Shown: positions 21,382 through 30,436 of the stretch, in pieces
Position numbering within the stretch: position 1 is the stretch's first letter
Layout of the letters: each line of letters starts with the position of its first letter
Assembly (NCBI GenBank): GCA_009599575.1
Contig: VWND01000023.1
Coordinates: forward strand, 174,501-238,500
Length of the DNA stretch: 64,000 bases
Direction: 5' to 3'
Source of the DNA: Blumeriella jaapii
Lineage: Eukaryota > Ascomycota > Leotiomycetes > Helotiales > Drepanopezizaceae
Translations under genes and position numbers: made by a program
The notes under the pieces: model-generated
Databases searched by the model: none
Told to the model about the DNA's origin: nothing
The model's input: the letters and a program-made list of their open reading frames with translations, nothing else

Positions 21382-22974
21382 ATGCCTACTGTAATACAAC
21401 TGCAGATACTCCTGACATTCGTCTTCGCCACACTCGCTCTCTCCGCCCCTGCGCCCATACAGAAGCGGAGCTTCAAGATCGCGCGCGTGCCTAATCCTAC
21501 GTTCAAAGGTCGCAGTCCTGATTTAGGGAGAAGAGAACTCATCAAGGCGCACAGAAAGTTCAGTATCGCGCTTCCTCCGGGACTACTCGAGACCGTGAAC
21601 ACACCTATTGTGATCGATACAGAAACAGTTGCGGCTGCGGCTTCAGCTCCAGCTATCGATGTTCACGACCAGGCTGTGTCGGCCGCACCAGCTGCTGGGA
21701 CTCGGACTCCAAACAACACCGCGGTAGGAAATGGTGTTCACCCCCCTGCGAAAGGAGATGGATTCGCTGCGAAGGCGGCGCCGGCGAATAGCAGCGCCTC
21801 CGGACATGGTGGGATATCAGCTTCCCCCGAGAACATCAATGCACTAGCTGCTATCGTTCAGTCTTCTGGGCCGGAAAAAGAGTCGACCTCAGCGGACCCC
21901 GAGAAAGAAATCGGCATTGTCACGGCTACGCCCAGTCATGGAGATATCGAGTATCTGTCCCCGGTCATAATTGGTGGCCAGGTGATGAACATGGACTTCG
22001 ACACTGGATCGGCCGATCTATGGGTGTTCAACACCCAGCTCAAGGCTGATGCACAGCGAGGCCACACCCTCTACAAGCCCCAGCAGTCGACCACCTTCCG
22101 GGGGATGCCTGGAGCATCCTGGTCCATCGCGTATGGGGACGGATCTGGAGCCGCTGGCAACGTCGGGACCGACATCGTCGACATTGGAGGCGCCATCGTG
22201 GCCAACCAAGTCGTCGAGCTCGCGACCGAGGTGTCGGACTCGTTCGCCGCGGACAAGGGCTCCAACGGCCTCGTCGGCCTCGCCTACTCCAAGCTGAACA
22301 ACGTCAAGCCGACACCGCAGAAGACCTTCTTCGAGAACGTCCTGCCGTCGCTCAGCCAGCCCGTCTTCACCGCCGACCTCCGCAAGGCCGCTGGCGGCTT
22401 CTACGAGTTTGGCTTCATCGACGAGACCAAGTTCAACGGGTCCCTGAGCTGGGCCCCCATCAACACCACCAGCGGCTTCTGGCAGTTCTCCTCGACCAGC
22501 TTCGCCGTCGGCGGCGGGCCCGCCATGAGCGTCTCCGGCGGGCAAGCCGTCGCTGATACGGGGACCAGTCTCCTGCTCGCCAACGTGGCCATCGTCAACA
22601 CCTACTACAGTCAAGTCCGGGGAGCCTTCCACAACCAGACCGCCGGCGGCGTCACGTTCCCTTGCGACGCGCAACTGCCCGATCTCAAGCTCGACGTGGG
22701 AGGCAACTACATGGCTCAGATCAGGGGAAGCGATATCAACTTTGGGGTCGTTGATGCCTCGGCAGATGGTACGCTTTCTCTTTTCCGCATCCCCTTGCCA
22801 CGAGGTCCCTGCGAGGGAGAAGAAATTCCGCGGCTAACGAGACTCATAGCTTGTTTCGGTGGGCTGCAGGCCGTCGATGGCGATCTCCAGATTTTCGGGG
22901 ACATTATGTTCAAGTCACAATTCGTCGTCTTCAATGGAGGCAACAACTCCATCGCTATGGCTCCTCACCAGTAG
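21382..22974 (+). CDS. Secreted pepsin-like aspartic protease (family A1)
   Basis: Secreted or vacuolar endopeptidase. Two exons, 21382-22768 and 22850-22974 (81-bp intron, GTACGC...CATAG); the intron is in frame, so it could be missed and read as a 27-residue insertion. The joined product is 503 residues. Residues 1-21 form a signal peptide ending in Leu-Ser-Ala, then a likely Kex2 site (QKR). A long Ala/Ser-rich propeptide reaches about residue 190. The two catalytic motifs are DFDTGSADLWVF near residue 206 and VADTGTSLLL near 390; the flap Tyr lies in WSIAYGDGSG. The C-terminal CFGGLQ and GDIMFKSQFVVFN segments are typical. Cysteines CFGG and FPCDAQ likely pair. Confidence 0.93.
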   Translation: MPTVIQLQILLTFVFATLALSAPAPIQKRSFKIARVPNPTFKGRSPDLGRRELIKAHRKFSIALPPGLLETVNTPIVIDTETVAAAASAPAIDVHDQAVSAAPAAGTRTPNNTAVGNGVHPPAKGDGFAAKAAPANSSASGHGGISASPENINALAAIVQSSGPEKESTSADPEKEIGIVTATPSHGDIEYLSPVIIGGQVMNMDFDTGSADLWVFNTQLKADAQRGHTLYKPQQSTTFRGMPGASWSIAYGDGSGAAGNVGTDIVDIGGAIVANQVVELATEVSDSFAADKGSNGLVGLAYSKLNNVKPTPQKTFFENVLPSLSQPVFTADLRKAAGGFYEFGFIDETKFNGSLSWAPINTTSGFWQFSSTSFAVGGGPAMSVSGGQAVADTGTSLLLANVAIVNTYYSQVRGAFHNQTAGGVTFPCDAQLPDLKLDVGGNYMAQIRGSDINFGVVDASADGTLSLFRIPLPRGPCEGEEIPRLTRLIACFGGLQAVDGDLQIFGDIMFKSQFVVFNGGNNSIAMAPHQ

Positions 22975-23414
22975 AGCGCGCTTCGAAGACCTGAAGTCCT
23001 ATTTCAGCGGCCAGCTAGCGGAACTTGAGGTGGCGCCGACACGCCGAGTAGGTCATGTCTATCTCAGACGATTACGAATGACCAAGTCATTGATTTCTTG
23101 ATTTACCTTATTTGAAGTCTTCTTTTTATCGCCGCCACACATTTACGATCACACCGAGAAAGGAATTTGGAACGGCATAGCATAGAATAATTGATTGTAC
23201 ATAATTCAGCCGAACCTTGCTTTTGTTCGTATGTTGTGCCTCTCCTCCTGTGTGTGATGAATTTCTTGACTTCAATTGAAGCTTTGTGGACGCAAGCACT
23301 ATCATGCTTTCCTGAACATTAAGAAAGCCAACAGCAAAACTTGTTTCTCTGCCAGGAAATTCTCAACACCAAATCAAGCCAAGTAGGGTGAAAAGGCTCC
23401 TGAGCTCCTGCAGC
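22975..23414. other. Convergent 3' flanks, no gene
   Basis: 440 bp between the stops of the protease (+) and the nuclear-type orphan (-). AT-richer than the genes around it; nothing else recognised. Confidence 0.6.
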
Positions 23415-24608
23415 TCAGCTGCTGCTGACCCCGAGGTACGTGATTTGCTCATCCTGCAGTGGGCGGGCAAGAGAAACCACCCTCTCGCCATCTCTTATCT
23501 GACGCCTCTTCGCTTTCTGACCCTCCAGACCCACAGGACTGCCGGTAGCTTTTCTCTTCGAGCCGCCGACACTAGGCGAGCGTCTTCGAAAGTCTAGCAG
23601 TCTTGCTATGTCGTCCATAAAATTCTCGTCGCAGTCTTCGTCGTCTGAATCAGCCTCCATGCCCCTCAGCAACTCATCAATATCCATACCCGAGTAGGAG
23701 CTGTACGACCTATTCTTCTTGCAGGTAAATGTCGGCGAGTCAAAATAATTTGTGGATTCGCAAGGAGAAAGTGGAGACCCTTTACCTCTGCTAAATTTGC
23801 TCCCGTGTTGTGGCGTGCTCATATCAAAACCAGGGTCTGAAAAATCGTCTTCTTGTTCGTGGATCACGTCTCCCCGTTCCATGTTGCACAGCCCCCCAGA
23901 AGACTCGGTATAATACTCTCTACAATTCCAGAGGAGCTCGCGAGAGGGGTGAACTGATCGGCTGGTGGCAATTGCGTTCTCCGCTTCGATGGCTTTGCCT
24001 TTGACCTTCACGTCTTCTACATCAGCGTCTATCGTTCTGTAGTCCATCTCCTGGACATTGGCATATTCTTCTCCATTATCTTCTTCTTCTATCATGCTGT
24101 TTCTGCACAAGAGGCCTACCAAATCGGTACTACGTCGACATCTAGACAGACTTACGCCGAAGTTTTCCGCGATGGTGATGGTATGTCTCGATCGGGGAGA
24201 TAGAACAGATGGAACTGGTGTTTCCGAACGTGTGATTTGGTTTTTCGTACTAGCGTTCGGAGATGCTAATCGACGTAGGTTTGAAGCGGAAGTTCTGGGT
24301 GACGAAGATTGGAGCAATTCCGCGGATTCCGTCTGCTCAGAAGTTTAGCACATGGCCCCGCATGATCAAATGCCCTCAAACGAAGTACGGGGATTGTGAA
24401 AGAGCCCTTGGCTTACCTCTTTCCAGGAATTGAACGAAGATGGCGGCACACGAATAGCAGACTGACACGAAGATGCGAAGTCGCTAGCGTAGGTTGCGTC
24501 ATGGGTGGAATTGTTGCATGAGAGTCCTACAGAATAGGACTCTCTGTCAATCCACGTAGGAGGTAATAGGCCGTAATTGAGGCCGGGGCTATCTAGATGA
24601 TCCATCAT
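23415..24608 (-). CDS. Hypothetical protein with acidic patches and basic nuclear-type clusters
   Basis: Not recognised. Two exons, 24417-24608 and 23415-24332, joined across an 84-bp intron (GTAAGC...GAGCAG), give 369 residues from ATG 24608; the next ATG, 24605, is equally possible. The N-terminus is MMDHLDSPGLNYG. The middle is acidic (MIEEEDNGEEY; EADSDDEDCDENFMDDIARLL near residue 290). The C-terminal part has basic clusters (LDFRRRSP, GSKRKATGSP, QKAKRRQIRDGE) that could act as nuclear localisation signals. No enzyme motif or membrane segment is visible. Composition suggests a largely disordered nuclear protein. It converges on the aspartic protease gene, 440 bp away. Confidence 0.6.
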
Positions 24609-25766
24609 AGTGATGTGTACCAATGTTGATGAGAGATGAAACCTTTTGTTGATACTCGTTGATGATTGAAGGCTTATTCTGTTTGTTTAGCTGGATGTAT
24701 TGCACGTCAGAAGATGGGGGTTGGGAGAAAGTGACGAGTGACTACTTTGACCTCTGCTGAGATGACTCTGTATGTACCCGGGAAGGAGCTACGGGAATAC
24801 TAAATCGCAGTCAGGATGAGCTGCCACGTCTCCGGGAAGTTGCTATCCCGCTAGAACCTCACCTACTCTATAGGGTAAGATCCAGTAAGCAGTAAGTCCA
24901 AAATTTCCGAAATCAGTACTTTGTTGACATTGAACAGATTAAGCGAAATTTCGCACTCAAAAGAAAACACCCACGTAAAGGTCATCGGAAGCTTTAGGGA
25001 AATCTATACTATATACTCACGGTTGACTCGAGTAGCTTTGGAAGTCGGGTTCAAGAATACGGCAGGAAGTAAACCTCATGAAATGCCTGACATCGCGGGG
25101 TACCTCCAGATCAAGAGGCTGCGAGGGCTCTTGCTACGATTAAGCCGATAATTAACCTAAGTATAACGAATCTATATTGAATAATGATGTATAGTAAATT
25201 CTCTTATGATGAAACTAAACTTCTTTGATGTTTACCTCGGAGGTACTCCGTACCAGGGTTGTTATGGTTGGTTAGTTCCATGAAAACAAGATCGGATTCG
25301 ATAGGCGCTAGTCCCGATTTGGCGACTTCCTCGACCGCATTCACCTACAAAAAGCCCACGACACAACTATCTCCTTTCACAATCACCCAACACTTCCTCC
25401 GCCACATTCAATTTCGAGACTAAATTCACTTTCGAGACCAAATTCACTGTCGAGACCCCCGCGACATAACCATCTCCTCCCACAGAAACTACATAAAACT
25501 TCCTCGGCCACGACTGAAACCCTCACATTCAACAACCTTCCTCCACAAGCACTCAGCACTTCCTCCAACACTTTTACTTTCAAGACCTCCGCGACACAAC
25601 CATCCCCTCTCACAAACACTACATAACACCTCCTCGACCACTTCCACTCTTGAACACCTCGCACACAACAGCCTTCCCTACAGTCACTTGATACATCCTC
25701 GACCACTTTCACTTTCAAAGACCCCGCGACACAACCATCTTCACTTACAAACACTACGCAACAATC
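24609..25766. other. Intergenic with repeat-bearing leader
   Basis: The first 700 bp hold nothing recognisable. From about 25350 the sequence becomes C/A-rich and built of degenerate repeats (separate entry) that lead straight into the ATG at 25767. No frame is open through the repeats on the plus strand; a 150-codon minus-strand frame is a by-product of the repeat period. Confidence 0.55.
25460..25764. repeat. Degenerate ~66-bp tandem repeat, about five copies
   Basis: Copies begin near 25460, 25527, 25591, 25657 and 25725. The best-preserved core is CGCGACACAACCATC followed by a CACAAACACTACATAAC-type segment and CTTCCTCCACCAC/CTTTCACTTTCAAGAC. A related piece lies at about 25358. Alternate copies are more alike, suggesting duplication of a 132-bp dimer. 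The array occupies the 5' leader or promoter of the orphan at 25767. Confidence 0.75.
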
Positions 25767-26585
25767 ATGTCGGGCGTACCTTTGAGATCGATCAGGTGGA
25801 CGCCGGAGCAGATCACCTATGTCATGTCGCAGCACACCGCCGGCACCAAGAACGTTGACATCGAGAGAGGCATAAACCAGAGATGGCCGAGCAAGGTCGT
25901 CAGCACACGCTCAATCCGAGTCTTGATTAGACGTCGGAAGAAGGCCGAGGCCTTAGCCAACCGCACCACCCAACCAGCCGCTCCCTCCAAGCAACCCGAG
26001 GTCGAAAGATCCGTGAGCCCACAAGCCAGTGTATCGTCTACATCAGAAGACACGGTCTCGGAGAAAGCCATGGAGACTCGATCCAGCACAGAGACTCCGG
26101 CTAGTCAAGACCGATCTCGCACGAGTGGCAGCCAAGCTCCTGAGTCCAGCCAAGCTCCTGAGTCCAGCAAAGCTCCCGAGTCCAGCAAAGCTCCCGAGTC
26201 CAGTCAAGCTTCCGAATCCAGCCAAGCTTCCGAGTCCAGCCAAGCTCCCGAGCCCAGCCCAGCTCCCGAGTCCAGCCACCAAGAACACGAGGTGGAGGAA
26301 AGTTCAGTCCAGAAGTCGGGCTCTTCCATCTCTGGTGCTTATAGGGGCTCGACTCCATCTCTGGGATCGTTCATGGACGAAGATGAAGCCCAGCTGAGAG
26401 ACCATCTGCGGTCGTTAACCCCCCAGCGACTGGGTGACCCAAGTCCTCTCACACATGCTAACATGGAGTCGCTCGCCCGAGAGCTCTCCGGCATGAAGGA
26501 GCAGGGAATAGACGCCATGGACCTCGACGAGTCGGCAGAGCCAGTCTTCGAGTACCCATTCGGCACATCGATGGAATCCGATTGA
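25767..26585 (+). CDS. Orphan protein with an N-terminal HTH-like segment and APESSQ repeats
   Basis: Not recognised. Single-exon, 272 residues. Residues about 8-60 (IRWTPEQITYVMSQHTAG, then DIERGINQRWP and a basic TRSIRVLIRRRKKAE) look like a small helical DNA-binding-type domain resembling Myb/SANT or homeodomain-like folds; this is inference from the WTPEQ start and the basic last helix. Residues about 125-170 are nine hexapeptide repeats of the form SQAPES/SKAPES/SQASES, encoded by an 18-bp repeat. The C-terminus is acidic (MDEDEAQLRDHLRSL, AMDLDESAEP). The overall shape, a basic N-terminus plus a disordered acidic tail, would suit a transcription-related factor. Confidence 0.65.
   Translation: MSGVPLRSIRWTPEQITYVMSQHTAGTKNVDIERGINQRWPSKVVSTRSIRVLIRRRKKAEALANRTTQPAAPSKQPEVERSVSPQASVSSTSEDTVSEKAMETRSSTETPASQDRSRTSGSQAPESSQAPESSKAPESSKAPESSQASESSQASESSQAPEPSPAPESSHQEHEVEESSVQKSGSSISGAYRGSTPSLGSFMDEDEAQLRDHLRSLTPQRLGDPSPLTHANMESLARELSGMKEQGIDAMDLDESAEPVFEYPFGTSMESD
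26136..26275 (+). repeat. 18-bp in-frame coding repeat
   Basis: Eight to nine copies of an 18-mer of the form AGCCAAGCTCCTGAGTCC, with AAAGCTCCCGAG and CAAGCTTCCGAG variants. Each encodes SQAPES-type hexapeptides inside the orphan protein. The tract is open in more than one frame on both strands because of the period, which creates shadow frames. Confidence 0.9.
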
Positions 26586-27479
26586 TCTCTTCCACACGAG
26601 ACGGCTCTCCAAGCTCAACGGCACGATCATGCAGGTTCCGAATCCGGACCGGTGAGAGGACTGGGGCGTTCTGTGCAACGAGAATGGGCCCGGCGATCCG
26701 ATGGCGCTGAGCATCGATCTGGCTTGCAAGCATCATCTTCACGGAGGAAAAAGGAGACAGAGTGCCGATTCAAGGGCAAGACTTTCAGAGGTATGTTCTA
26801 GTATTGTGTGGGAGTGAGTGGAACAAAGACTAATGTTGGCGATTAGTCGTGATGCAACATGGGAGCTTTTGAAGGAAGGGCTGGCTAGGTCTGAGTGCCG
26901 GGGGCCTTTGAAGAAGGGCTGGCTAGGTCTGAGTGCCGAGCTTAAGGATGGTGACAGCGTCCAGGAGTGCGGTGGTAAGAGAGATGGGCATCCTTTTCCG
27001 ACCTTTCGCGATGTTTGGAGGACATCTAGCGCCATGTTCGCACCGGCAAACACAGATTAGCATCTCATTGCGTCTGCTGCTTGCTTCGGAGAGCCTAGGC
27101 TCGAATGGATGCGACTGAGCATCATGTGCCCTAGATAGATAGCACGGGTTTTGAAATGCAAATCCGTCCCTCACCCGAACTCTTCTCGCTTTGGCGATTT
27201 GAAGGACTAGCAGTGAAGTGAGAGGTCGTGAGCAAGTGTATCATGCAAGGATACAAGTTGACGGGTTTCATGTTTCCATTGTGCATTAGGATCTTCTTCT
27301 ATAGCGCAGATCTCAAAATAGACCAACCTCCTTCCTCCCATGGAACACATCACATTGAAAACCGCGACGGGCGGGAAGAAAAGGAGCCGAGAGTATCACA
27401 ACGTAACTAGAGCATAAACGCAGCGACCGCCAACAATTCATGCGCCAGATTAAAACCGTGTATTTCCTGTTCTAGGAGT
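26586..27479. other. Intergenic with a short duplication
   Basis: No gene supported. It holds an imperfect direct duplication: about 26866-26900 and 26905-26938, sharing GAAGGGCTGGCTAGGTCTG and the following GAGTGCCG. Frames on both strands crossing it are 80-100 codons with no motif. The last 100 bp are the 3' flank of the OM14-like gene. Confidence 0.55.
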
Positions 27480-28318
27480 CTAGTTCTTAGGGGGGTACTT
27501 GTTCTTGAAAAGGTATCTGTGAGGCATTAGTTCCCTGGCTCTAGCAGTCTACTCTCGTGGTCCTTTCCAAATCCAGATGGGATGGCATGAGAAGAACACT
27601 TACTGGCTCAAGAAGTAGTCCCCGGTAGCAAACAGCCCAACGATACCAGCCCAAGCACCAGCAACCTTCCACGTCAACTCGCCCGCGGCATATTTCCTGT
27701 ACGCGCCAAAGCCCAGGCCAGCACTCAGCGCCACGACCGCAACAGCATTTCCAATGTAGACCGGGTTGTCCTTGTTAGCCTCCAAGTTACTTTGGCTCTC
27801 TTCGCCTTCGCCTTGGCTTCCTTCTCGGCCTTCTCGGCTTTTGCCTTGGAAGCGGCGTAAGCCTCCTTCGCGCGTGCCTCGACGACCTCGGCTTCGTGCT
27901 CGAGGCGGTCGCGTTGGGTTTCTGTTTGGATGGTCTGCGAGCCAAAGTCGGACGGGACGGTCCGCACGGACTCGGTGTCTACGTCGATCAGAGAATGGTC
28001 AAGGGGGGAATCAGTGTGCTCGAGCTCTGGGATGGCCGGGGCTCGCTTCTGTCCATGGGTGTCAGTATTAGCATTAAGATAAACCATGTCGTCACATCTG
28101 CCAGTTCGCATCGAGGGTCTGTGTCGCGGATCTTTCGACATGCGCTCTCGCACCATGCCAGCAAGGTCCCGAGACTTTTGGCATCTTGTTCCTGCAACGA
28201 GACCTCGACAGGATCATACAGCATCCCGACAACCAACAGCTGGACAAATAGGACGGTGTAGATGTACCTCTTCCGCTGTTTGCGGTGGGCCTGATGCTGC
28301 GGCGGCTGCGTAGCTCAT
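27480..28318 (-). CDS. OM14-like mitochondrial outer-membrane protein, one-base frameshift
   Basis: Resembles fungal Om14-type outer mitochondrial membrane proteins (in yeast a receptor for cytosolic ribosomes). Exons: 28268-28318 (MSYAAAAASGPPQTAEE), 27604-28048 and 27480-27516 (ending YLFKNKYPPKN). Exon 2 begins KRAPAIPELEH and then forms a long Ala/Lys/Glu-rich helix (AEKAEKEAKAKAK). The C-terminal part (NLEANKDNPVYIGNAV..., two hydrophobic helices VVALSAGLGFGAY and VAGAWAGIVGLFATGDYF) is in another frame. The switch lies near 27793-27808 in GGCGAAGAGAGCC, where one added A restores KKSQSNLEANKD-type continuity. The exon sum is 533, one short of a multiple of three; the repaired length is 177 residues. 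Intron 1 is 219 bp, longer than most here. Confidence 0.75.
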
Positions 28319-28910
28319 GACTGCTGCTTTGACGGGGATCGCTAACTAGAGTCAGTCAGTACGCAGGCAGAATTGCGGAAGGTATTCGAGACGTGAAGCT
28401 TACGAGAAAATGGGAGAATGAAGTGGTGGTCTGTTGGTTTGGGAGAACAGGACTCGGGAGGTTGAGTTGAGGAGAAGTCGTGCGCTAGAAAGACCAGGTG
28501 ATGGGCGTGGCTGGATGCGAGCTTGCACCAGTCCGGAAGCTGGGCGCGTGACGTAGGCGGCTCCGGACGGGGAAGTAAGTTGATCTGCGACCAAACTGTA
28601 TGTACAGTAAGTAACAAGCTTCAAGTGGAAAGACTTAGCCAAACTGTGTTTGGCTTCTGCAAGTATCAAATGCTGCTTGGCGGACTCATTCTTTGTCCTT
28701 TTCATCGTGGGTGTCACATCAGAGCTGCGTCTTCTGGTGGTAATGTTTGGTAAGATCTTGCTGGAAATATTCGAGCTCGACTCCACAAAATGTATATTGG
28801 TTCTTGTATCTTACACAGTACAAAATGTATGTATTGATTCTTGTATCTTACGTAGTACGCCATCCGTATGCCCTTTGCGTATTATACACGTCTGGTACAG
28901 CTACCACCCG
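28319..28910. other. Intergenic between mia40 and the OM14-like gene
   Basis: 592 bp, both flanking genes on the minus strand. It contains a CTGTATGTACAGTAAG motif at 28596-28612 in the 5' flank of the OM14-like gene, and a tandem duplication of about 36 bp at 28787-28858 (AAAATGTAT...TTCTTGTATCTTAC...AGTAC). No gene. Confidence 0.65.
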
Positions 28911-29978
28911 TCACTTCGACCGTGTCGCATCGTGAGCCGCCCGTGGTAGTGGCTCTCCAGCCTCGTCCCGGGACCTGGCTTTGGAGACACTCTCAGTAGC
29001 CGCCGTACTGCTTTCGCGGCCTGCTTCTTCACCTGGCTTCTTGCCCTCCGCGGATCTCGCAACAGCCGGCTTTCTCTCCTCGGTAGGCTGGGCAGCGCTT
29101 GTCTCCGAATCTGGTGTCTTTCCTTCAGAGGCTTCGCCTTCAGATGCAGCAGCAGCAGCAGCTTCTCGTGCCCGGATCTCCTGCTCAACCTCCTCCTCAT
29201 CCTCCTCTAGCTCCGACCCATACATCTCGGGGTGCTCCCGGAAACAATCTTGCATGCCCCTGGCCCCAAGTCAGCAAACACGGTTCCCCCAAAATGGCCT
29301 CGCCGTCGCTCGCAGCACTCACTTGAACTTCTCTATGCACTCCACGCCCTTGGGCTCCTCAGTTGAGTACACAAAGCAGCTGAACGCCGCCTTGAACTCC
29401 TCGCCACAAGGGCCGTCGGCCATGCCTCCCAGACAGGGACAATCCCAATTGATCTCGCCCGTCTCGGGATTGAAGGCGCCTTGTTGACCAGCCTCCTCTT
29501 CCAAGCCCTCGAGCCCACCCTCTTCACCGTCTTTCACCTCTCCCTGCGCGCCCTCGGCAAGCCGTAGCTTCTGCTCCTCCTCCGCCGCCACCTGCGCCTG
29601 TCTCCGTCGCTTCTCCTCCACTATCGCATCGACCGTCGGCTCTTTCGACTCTTGTATGTGATGTATCGATTCATCCAGCCTCTGGATAGCCGCTACAATC
29701 CCCATCCAATTAGCCACCTCTCTCTCTCTCTCTCTCTCTCTACCTCTTCAGGCATCTCCCCCCAACATACCTTCCGTCTCCTCCGCAAACAGATTGCTCG
29801 TATTATAGTAGTACACGCCCACGCCCGCGATCAGCCATCTCGCCGCGCTGCTCTTCCAGCTCCTCGGCTTCTGTGCCGGCGGCGCCGTGCTCAAGAGTCG
29901 CCGCGCTGCAGGACTGCTCCGGGCGAGGGTCGTCGACGTGATGCGCCGGGGCGCTGCACGCAGCGCCGATTTGAACAT
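28911..29978 (-). CDS. mia40: Mitochondrial intermembrane-space import and assembly protein Mia40
   Basis: Oxidoreductase that captures small cysteine-rich proteins in the mitochondrial intermembrane space and oxidises them together with Erv1. Exons 29771-29978, 29323-29692 and 28911-29259 give 308 residues. The N-terminus is a basic presequence ([15 protein letters not shown]) followed by a membrane anchor ([14 protein letters not shown]). The core has the redox CPC in WDCPCLGG and the twin CX9C helices [11 protein letters not shown] and CIEKFKGMQDC; the second pair is rebuilt only by the exon 2-3 splice. A long Glu/Ala/Ser-rich C-terminal tail follows. Intron 1 contains a CT dinucleotide run (about 29719-29741). 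The start is 458 bp from the divergent thiamine pyrophosphokinase gene. Confidence 0.95.
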
Positions 29979-30436
29979 GCCGGGTGGGTTTCGATCCAAT
30001 TGCGAAGGCTGAACGAGTGCAGGTCTGGACAAAGGAAAGGTTCGCGGCTGGCATGAGGGCGTGGATCCAGGACGTGTTTTGCAAGCTCACGAAACTTTTT
30101 CCCGGCCGGGAAGGATCAAGTCACGTGCGCGCTGTGGACCTCACCTCATCTCACCTCATCTCCGTCTCGGCTATCATGAACTGCTATCCTTTCCACTTCC
30201 TTTCAATCCTTGGATGTTATCGTTTGGGCCTTGAGTTTCATCGCGAAATCTCCTCGATTTCGGAAAAGAAAAACAACCCCCCAAGGGAGATACAAGGGGA
30301 CTCGCAATGGCCTCCATACCCAGATGATCCAACCCAGCAGCTCATCCTTACCAACATACAATACACATCACCACTCGAGAACTCACAGCAACTGGCCTCC
30401 TCACTCCCAGCTTCACACCACCTCGACATCCACCCA
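29979..30436. promoter_or_regulatory. Divergent promoter region, mia40 / thiamine pyrophosphokinase
   Basis: 458 bp between the start codons of two divergent genes. It contains CTCACCTCATCTCACCTCATCTC (about 30140-30162), a direct double of CTCACCTCAT. A plus-strand frame runs through it but has no family-like content upstream of the ATG at 30437. Confidence 0.5.

Noticed and set aside
26136..26275. CRISPR-like array
   Set aside because: The repeats are contiguous, 18 bp, without unique spacers, in frame inside a coding region of a eukaryote.
30140..30162. CTCACCTCAT double as a factor-binding site
   Set aside because: Only two copies in a C/T-rich promoter; no known factor site recognised.
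29984..30436. Upstream extension of the thiamine pyrophosphokinase frame
   Set aside because: The frame is open, but the peptide is leader-like and the family begins soon after the ATG at 30437.
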